Shown here piece by piece: positions 58,766 to 64,000 of a DNA stretch of 64,000 nucleotides. How positions within the stretch are numbered: position 1 is the first letter of the stretch; the number at the start of each line of letters is the position of its first letter. The position numbers and the translations under genes are program-made. The stretch is taken from contig NZ_JAAIYO010000001.1 in the NCBI RefSeq assembly GCF_014930455.1, forward strand, positions 992,001 through 1,056,000. The letters run 5' to 3'. The notes beneath the pieces are model-generated. The model was not told the origin of the DNA and did not search any database. It saw only the letters and a list, made by a program, of their open reading frames with translations. Source of the DNA: Corallococcus soli (GTDB taxonomy: Bacteria; Myxococcota; Myxococcia; Myxococcales; Myxococcaceae).

Positions 58766-60097
58766 TCAGACGGCGCGGCCGACGGCGAACAGGCTCATGC
58801 CCACGGGCAGCTTCACGCGCTGTTCGGCCTGGGCGAACAGGGGCGCGAACGTGTCGTAGAGCTTCAGCTGGAGCTTGGGGACCGCGCGGCGGCGCAGCAG
58901 GCGGCTGTTGACGAACCAGCCCGGCAGGCCGACGAGGTTCATCCACTCCAGCGTGTCCACGCGGAAGCCGTTCTGCTCCAGCACCGCGCGCAGCGACGCG
59001 GGCGTGTAGCGGCGGTGGTGGCCCACCGCCTCGTCGATGGCGCCGAAGAGCTGCGGCAGCGCCGGCACGAGGATGAGCACGCGGCCGTCCGGCTGGAGGA
59101 TTTGACGGAAGCGGCGCACCGCGGACGCGTCGTCCGGGATGTGCTCCAGCACGTTGGACAGCACGATGGTGTCCAGCTTCTCCGCCTGGAGCGACTCCCA
59201 GTCCGCGAGCGCCACGTCGGACAGGTAGGGGCGCACGTGGGGCTTGCCGCGGAAGAGGTTCTTCAGGCGGTCCACGTAGAAGCGCTCCACCTCCAGCGCG
59301 ACGAGCAGGTCGCAGCCGGCCTCCAGCTCGCGGGTGATGGTGCCGATGCCGGCGCCAATCTCCAGCACGCGGCGGCCCAGGTGTTCGCGGAAGCGGCGGC
59401 CCAGCCACTGGTTGTAGTGGGTGGCGCCGTCCATGCGCTCCAGGGTGGAGTAGCCCTCGTGCTGGTTGTCCGCGTCGTCGCGCACGGTGGCGTAGCGCAC
59501 CAGGGTGCGCAGGCGGGCCAGGTGCGCGGAGGCCGGCCGGCGCGGCACGGCCTGCAGCGGGGGCAGCGACACCTCCGTGAGGCGGAAGAGCTGCGCGGCC
59601 ATCTTCACCACCAGCTCCGCGTCCACCGCGTCGTCGTCGCTGGTGAGCTGGATGGAGCGCAGCGCGTCCGTGCGGAAGGCGCGCAGGCCCGTGAGCGGAT
59701 CCGCCAGGGCCACGTCGGTGACGAAGCGGGTGATGCCGCCCAGGGCGCGCTCGGCCATCAGCTCCGCGGAGTTGCCGGGGCGCCGGCCGAAGACGGCGTC
59801 GGCCGTGTCGTCGCGCAGGGGCTGCACCAGCGCGGCGTAGCTGTCCGGCGAGTAGGCGGCGTCCGGATCCTGGAGCACCGTCATGCTGCCGGTGACGTGG
59901 GGGAGCGCGGCGCGGATGGCCGCTCCCTTGCCTCCCTGCGACGCGAGGACGTGGACGTTGGGGCCGGGGGAGACCTCCACCGGACCTTCCCCGGCGAGGA
60001 CGACCTGCGCCTGGCCCGCGAGGGCGTGGGCGAACCGGGCCGCCGCGGAGGCGGTCGCCGGCGTGTAGGGGAGGACCACGGAGAAGGCTGCAACCAT
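58766..60097 (-). CDS. Fusion of GT2-type glycosyltransferase and class I SAM methyltransferase
   Basis: A 443-residue protein with an N-terminal GT2-like domain (residues 1-200; nucleotide/metal contact in VLQDPDAAYSPDSY with D77 and D79; then DAELVVKMA) and a C-terminal SAM-dependent methyltransferase (VLEIGAGIGTITREL as motif I; IVLSNVLEHIPDD; HHRRYTPASLR as in methyltransferase_23 proteins). The two are joined by a basic linker. The start at ATG 60097 precedes FSVVLPYT. It is divergent from the BY-kinase gene across 218 bases that include an inverted repeat. It probably adds and methylates a sugar or lipid-linked intermediate of the neighbouring polysaccharide. Confidence 0.82.
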   Translation of the reverse strand: MVAAFSVVLPYTPATASAAARFAHALAGQAQVVLAGEGPVEVSPGPNVHVLASQGGKGAAIRAALPHVTGSMTVLQDPDAAYSPDSYAALVQPLRDDTADAVFGRRPGNSAELMAERALGGITRFVTDVALADPLTGLRAFRTDALRSIQLTSDDDAVDAELVVKMAAQLFRLTEVSLPPLQAVPRRPASAHLARLRTLVRYATVRDDADNQHEGYSTLERMDGATHYNQWLGRRFREHLGRRVLEIGAGIGTITRELEAGCDLLVALEVERFYVDRLKNLFRGKPHVRPYLSDVALADWESLQAEKLDTIVLSNVLEHIPDDASAVRRFRQILQPDGRVLILVPALPQLFGAIDEAVGHHRRYTPASLRAVLEQNGFRVDTLEWMNLVGLPGWFVNSRLLRRRAVPKLQLKLYDTFAPLFAQAEQRVKLPVGMSLFAVGRAV

Positions 60098-60186
60098 GGT
60101 GCGGCTCACTACCACAGGCGCCTGCGGGGCGCGCGTTCCCGACCCGGACCGGATGGACGAGGAGCATCCAGGCGGCGTCGGTGCGA

Positions 60187-60230
60187 TGGACAACCCGCCC
60201 GGGGCGATGCACGCTCGCTTTCGTTGTCCA
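60187..60230. promoter_or_regulatory. Inverted repeat TGGACAAC/GTTGTCCA in a divergent promoter region
   Basis: Eight-base perfect arms at 60187-60194 and 60223-60230 with 28 bases between. A direct repeat GTGCGATG overlaps and flanks them (60181-60188 and 60235-60242). It lies in the 218-base gap between the glycosyltransferase-methyltransferase and BY-kinase genes, so a shared regulator of both operons could bind here. Confidence 0.4.
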
Positions 60231-60315
60231 CCCTGTGCGATGTGGGTGCAGGTCGGGGTCCGGATGCCGGGCCGCTGAAGCCGCCCGCGGCAGCCCCCCT
60301 CTGGAGAGATGCGAC

Positions 60316-62517
60316 GTGGAAGGAACGGTGTTGGACCCGGCCGAGGGTGCTCCCGGCGCGACGTCCGCGAGCATGCTGCACCGGGCGCGGAGGCTGTGGC
60401 GCAGGCGCTGGGTGATGCTGGGGGTGGCGCTGGCGGTCACCGCGCTCACCGCGGCCTGGACGTTGCGGCAGCCGCGCATCTACGCGGCCAGCACGTCGCT
60501 CATCATCGACGTCACCGCGCCCCGCATCCTGGACGGCGAGGTGAAGGAGGTGATGGGGGAGGAGCGCAGCAACTACTGGTTCAACAAGGAATACACCGGC
60601 ACGCAGAGCGAGGTCATCCTGTCGCGCGCGGTGTCGAGCCGCGTGGTGGACCGGCTGGGGCTGGCCAATGATCCGGACTTCCTGGGCCTGCCCAAGAACC
60701 AGGATGAGAAGACGCGCGTGCAGGCGCTCCAGGGCGCGGACGCGGTGGGGGTGCTGCGCTCGCGCATCCAGGTGATGCCCGGCAAGGACTCGCGGGTGAT
60801 GAACATCGGGGTGGAGGACGTGGACCCCGCGCGAGCGGCGCTGCTCGCCAACGAGGTGGCCGCCGCGTACATGGCGGAGAACCAGGCGCTCAAGATGCGC
60901 GTCACGGAGGAGGCCCGGACGTGGCTGGAGATCCGCCGGGACGAACTGGGCCGCGAGGCGAAGGCCGGCGAGCTGGCCGTCTACGACTTGAAGAAGGACG
61001 CGGACATGCTGTCCACGTCGCTGGAGTCGCGGCTCTCCATCGTCAGCGAGCGGATCAACTCCTACAACCTGAAGCTCACCGACGTGCGCACGCGCATCGC
61101 GGCGCAGCAGGCGCGCGTGGACGCCATCCACCAGCTGCGCAAGGCCGCCGGCACCGACGAGACGTGGGCGGAGGCCGTGCCGGGCGCCAAGGACGGGCCC
61201 ATCCAGGACATGAAGATGCGCTACGGCGAGCAGAAGGTCGCGTGCGCGGAGCTGTCCGAGCGCTACCTGCCGGAGCACCCGAAGCTGCTGGAGTGCAACC
61301 GCAAGCTGGCCGTGGTGCGCGAGGACCTGCTCAAGAGCCTGGGCAACGTGGTGCGCGCGGCGGAGCTGCAGCTGCTGGAGGTGAAGGGCGAGGAGCGCAA
61401 CCTCAACAAGCTCCTGGATGAGACGAAGGCCGAGGCCTTCCTCGTGAACAAGAAGGCCATCGAGTACGGGCAGCTCCAGCGCGAGTCGGACGACAACCAG
61501 CGGCGGTACGAGGACGTGCTCAAGCGCCTCAAGGACGTGGAGCTGTCCAGCCTGCTGCGCACGAGCAACGTGCGCGTGCTGGACGCGGCGCGGCCGGCGC
61601 TGGTGCCGGTGCGCCCGCACACGCGGCGCAACCTGATGGTGGGCTGGGTGATGGGCCTGCTCCTGGGCCTGGGCGCGGCGGTGCTGCTGGAGTTCCTGGA
61701 GAACACCGTCACGTCGCAGGCGGACGTGGAGGAGGGGCTGGGGCTGGCGTTCCTGGGCGTGGTGCCGCGCATGGAGGGCGGAAGGGAGCAGGGCGAGCGC
61801 GACCTGTACGTGCACCGCGCGCCGCGCTCCGCGGTGGCGGAGTGCTGCCGCGCGGTGCGCACGAACCTGCTGTTCATGTCGCCGGATGAGCCCTTCAAGA
61901 CGCTGGTGGTGACGTCCAGCGGTCCCCAGGAGGGCAAGTCCACCACCTGCATCAACCTGGGTGTGGCCATGGCCCAGAGCGGCAACCGCGTGCTGCTGCT
62001 GGACACGGACATGCGCCGGCCCCGGCTGCACCGCGCGTTCGGCGTACCCAATGACGTGGGCATCAGCTCGCTGGTGGTGGGCGAGGGCTCGCTGGACAAG
62101 GCGGTGAAGAGCACGGAGGTGCCCAACCTCTTCGTGCTGCCGTGTGGCCCGCTGCCGCCGAACCCGGCGGAGCTGCTGCACACGCGCGCCTTCAAGGACC
62201 TGCTGCGCGCGGCGTCGGAGAAGTTCGACCGCGTCATCCTGGACAGCCCGCCGCTCAACGCCGTGGTGGACGCGGCGGTGCTGGCCACGCAGGCGGACGG
62301 CGTGGTGATGGTGTTCAAGGCGAACAAGACGGACCGGGGGGCCGCGAAGCGCGCCCTGCGCTCGCTGGCGGACGTGCAGGCGCGCATGTTCGGCGCCATC
62401 CTCAACGACGTGGACCTGCGTCAGCCGCGCTACGGCGACACGTACCTGGGCTACCAGGGCTACGGCCCGACCCAGGACGGGCCGAAGGGCGCGAAGGGCG
62501 GGGTGGCGCCGTCGTGA
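60316..62517 (+). CDS. Polysaccharide co-polymerase/BY-kinase (Wzz plus tyrosine kinase)
   Basis: A 733-residue inner-membrane protein with a Wzz chain-length domain (first helix WVMLGVALAVTALTAAWTL, periplasmic coiled coil, second helix LMVGWVMGLLLGLGAAVLL with its Pro-rich motif) fused to a cytosolic bacterial tyrosine kinase: Walker A GPQEGKST (536-543), Walker A' LLLDTDMRRP and Walker B VILDSPP. The C-terminus has a tyrosine cluster at Y706, Y710, Y713 and Y716, the usual autophosphorylation site. It sets polymer length and drives export of the polysaccharide. Start GTG 60316 with GGAGAG upstream. The next gene overlaps its stop (GTGA). Confidence 0.9.
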   Translation: MEGTVLDPAEGAPGATSASMLHRARRLWRRRWVMLGVALAVTALTAAWTLRQPRIYAASTSLIIDVTAPRILDGEVKEVMGEERSNYWFNKEYTGTQSEVILSRAVSSRVVDRLGLANDPDFLGLPKNQDEKTRVQALQGADAVGVLRSRIQVMPGKDSRVMNIGVEDVDPARAALLANEVAAAYMAENQALKMRVTEEARTWLEIRRDELGREAKAGELAVYDLKKDADMLSTSLESRLSIVSERINSYNLKLTDVRTRIAAQQARVDAIHQLRKAAGTDETWAEAVPGAKDGPIQDMKMRYGEQKVACAELSERYLPEHPKLLECNRKLAVVREDLLKSLGNVVRAAELQLLEVKGEERNLNKLLDETKAEAFLVNKKAIEYGQLQRESDDNQRRYEDVLKRLKDVELSSLLRTSNVRVLDAARPALVPVRPHTRRNLMVGWVMGLLLGLGAAVLLEFLENTVTSQADVEEGLGLAFLGVVPRMEGGREQGERDLYVHRAPRSAVAECCRAVRTNLLFMSPDEPFKTLVVTSSGPQEGKSTTCINLGVAMAQSGNRVLLLDTDMRRPRLHRAFGVPNDVGISSLVVGEGSLDKAVKSTEVPNLFVLPCGPLPPNPAELLHTRAFKDLLRAASEKFDRVILDSPPLNAVVDAAVLATQADGVVMVFKANKTDRGAAKRALRSLADVQARMFGAILNDVDLRQPRYGDTYLGYQGYGPTQDGPKGAKGGVAPS

Positions 62518-63755
62518 CGGGCGCGGGCCTGCGGGTGCTGCACCTGGGGAAGTTCTACCCTCCGGCCTCCGGCGGCATGGAGGCGCACGTGCGGACGCTG
62601 GCGCGCGCGCAGGCCGCGCTGGGCGCGCAGGTGGAGGTGCTGTGCGCGAACCACTCCGTGGACGGCACCGGCACCAGCCACGAGTTCCACGGCCGCAGCC
62701 CCACGCGCGAGGACTGGGACGGCCCGGTGCGCGTGGTGCGCCTGGGGCGGCTGGCCTCCGTGGCGCGCATGGACGTGATGCCGGCGCTGCCGCTGGCGCT
62801 GCGTCGCGCGCTGGCGCGGGGCGTGGACGTGGTGCACCTGCACGTGCCCAACCCGAGCATGGTGCTGGCGCTGGACGCCGTGCCGCGCCTGCCCGCGGTG
62901 GTGGTGACGCACCAGAGCGACATCATCCGCCAGAAGGTCGCGGGCGCGCTCTTCCGCCCCTTCGAGTGGATGCTGTACGCCCGCGCGGCGCGGCTGCTGG
63001 CCACGAGCGAGGCGTACGTGCGCGGCTCGTCGCTGCTCTCCACCTTCCGGGACAAGGTGAGGGTGCTGCCGCTGGGCATCGAGCTGGACGCGTACCTGCA
63101 CCCTTCGGCTGAAGCGCGCGAGGCCCAGGCGCGGTGGACGGCGGAGGCGGCGGGCGGCCCGCTGTGGCTGATGGTCGGGCGGCTCGTCTACTACAAGGGC
63201 CTGTTCACGGCGCTGGAGGCGCTGGTGCACGCGCCGGGGCGGCTGGTCGTCGTGGGCGAGGGGCCGCTGGCCGCCGAAGGGCGCGAGCGGGCGCGGGCGC
63301 TGGGCATCGAGGACCGCGTGACGTGGGCGGGCTACCTGTCGCCGGAGGCGCTCACGGGCGCGTTCCGGGCGGCCACCGCGCTGTGGTTCCCGAGCAACGC
63401 GCGCAGCGAGGCGTATGGCCTGTCGCAGGTGGAGGCCCTGGCGAGCGGCCTGCCCGTCCTCAACACCGCCATCCCGGACTCGGGCGTGGCGTGGGTGAGC
63501 GTGCACGAGCGCACCGGGCTGACGGTGCCGGTGGGGGATGCGCGGGCGCTGGCGGCGGCGGCGCGCCGGCTGGTGGAGGAGCCCGGGCTGCGCGAGCGGC
63601 TGGGCAGGGGCGCGCAGGAGCGCGCGCGGGCGGAGTTCGCCCATGACGTGATGGCGTCGCGCAGCCTGGACCTGTACGCGGAGGCGCTGGGACGCCCGCC
63701 CCTGGTGGAGGCCCGGCCTCCGGCGTCGGTCCGGCACATCGTGGGCGGAGGCTGA
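62514..63755 (+). CDS. GT4 family glycosyltransferase
   Basis: A 413-residue GT-B-fold, cytosolic or peripheral-membrane enzyme. The N-terminal acceptor domain starts LRVLHLGKFYPPASGGMEAHV; the nucleotide-sugar domain has MVGRLVYYKGL and EAYGLSQVEALASGLPVL with the conserved acidic residues of the EX7E motif. It probably adds a sugar during assembly of the polysaccharide polymerised by the preceding co-polymerase. The GTG start overlaps the co-polymerase stop by four bases. It is followed after 11 bases by another GT4 gene. Sugar and linkage are unknown. Confidence 0.88.
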   Translation: MTGAGLRVLHLGKFYPPASGGMEAHVRTLARAQAALGAQVEVLCANHSVDGTGTSHEFHGRSPTREDWDGPVRVVRLGRLASVARMDVMPALPLALRRALARGVDVVHLHVPNPSMVLALDAVPRLPAVVVTHQSDIIRQKVAGALFRPFEWMLYARAARLLATSEAYVRGSSLLSTFRDKVRVLPLGIELDAYLHPSAEAREAQARWTAEAAGGPLWLMVGRLVYYKGLFTALEALVHAPGRLVVVGEGPLAAEGRERARALGIEDRVTWAGYLSPEALTGAFRAATALWFPSNARSEAYGLSQVEALASGLPVLNTAIPDSGVAWVSVHERTGLTVPVGDARALAAAARRLVEEPGLRERLGRGAQERARAEFAHDVMASRSLDLYAEALGRPPLVEARPPASVRHIVGGG

Positions 63756-63766
63756 GGTCCGACTCC

Positions 63767-64000
63767 ATGCGCGTGCTGCACGTGTCCAGCGGCAACCTGT
63801 ACGGCGGCATCGAGACGTTCCTGCGCACGCTGGCGCTCGCGGGCGCACGGCGGGGCGGGGGCGCGGAGCACGCGTTCGCGCTGTGCTTCGAGGGCCGCAT
63901 CGCGCAGGAGCTGCGTGAGGCGGGCGCCGCGTTGCACCTGCTGGGGCCCGCGAAGGTGAGCCGTCCCTGGTTGGTGTGGGAGGCGCGCCGCGCGCTGATG
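63767..64000 (+). CDS. GT4-like glycosyltransferase (partial, C-terminus beyond the right edge)
   Basis: The first 78 residues (MRVLHVSSGNLYGGIETFLR) show the GT-B N-terminal fold, with a glycine-rich loop GNLYGGIE that normally contacts the acceptor. It is cut by the window end. The start lies 11 bases after the previous stop, so it is in the same operon. The family call is based on this N-terminal motif alone. Confidence 0.7.
   Translation, partial: MRVLHVSSGNLYGGIETFLRTLALAGARRGGGAEHAFALCFEGRIAQELREAGAALHLLGPAKVSRPWLVWEARRALM

Overview
The window is about 70% GC, densely packed, and has the gene content of a myxobacterium, most likely Corallococcus or a close relative. The taxonomic call is inferred from families largely confined to this group: a DUF2378 (TIGR02265) protein, SitA-type kin-discrimination lipoproteins with a double-CXXCG immunity protein, and a minor-pilin/PilY1 cluster carrying a TfcP-type cytochrome c. 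I see no rRNA, tRNA, CRISPR array, insertion sequence or prophage. No stretch longer than about 260 bases lacks a gene.

Layout, left to right. 1-3.7 kb: a cysteine-synthase-like gene running off the edge, a receiver-PAS histidine kinase, a DUF2378 protein and a pirin. 3.8-10.8 kb: two unrelated toxin/immunity-type pairs, SitA6/SitI6-like on the minus strand and SitA5-like plus a small partner on the plus strand, placed either side of a large Lhr-type helicase gene. 10.9-20.9 kb: nitrogen assimilation (an Amt ammonium transporter, and glutamate synthase gltB-gltD) with a haem-motif lipoprotein between. 21.1-25.7 kb: a tightly overlapping light-sensing operon of haem oxygenase, bacteriophytochrome, single-domain response regulator and receiver-kinase. 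26.4-35.9 kb: an extracytoplasmic locus of a DUF1549-like CXXCH protein, a small lipoprotein, a Tat-exported DUF1501 protein, a CXXCH lipoprotein and a calcium-loop (FG-GAP) lipoprotein. 35.9-48.0 kb: housekeeping and metabolism (EamA transporter, DNA ligase D, ferritin-like DUF2383, HutF, a Tiki-like lipoprotein, ArgE and Mfd).

48.2-57.0 kb is a type IVa pilus priming/tip cluster transcribed leftwards as pilX-tfcP-pilY1-pilV-pilW-fimU with overlapping stops and starts. Upstream of it lie a canonical monohaem cytochrome c and a small secreted protein. It matches the organisation reported for Myxococcus xanthus cluster_1, in which the cytochrome TfcP helps PilY1 bind calcium. 57.1-64.0 kb is a polysaccharide locus: a polytopic membrane protein, a glycosyltransferase-methyltransferase fusion, a Wzz/BY-kinase and two GT4 glycosyltransferases, the last cut by the window edge.

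The most interesting parts are the paired Sit-type modules flanking the helicase gene, the PilY1-TfcP cluster with its dyad-rich upstream region, and the DUF1549/DUF1501/FG-GAP surface locus, whose job is unknown to me. Several intergenic regions carry clear inverted repeats (upstream of gltB, amt, ligD, pilX and the BY-kinase gene) that look like operators or leader structures. These were found by eye and have not been tested statistically.
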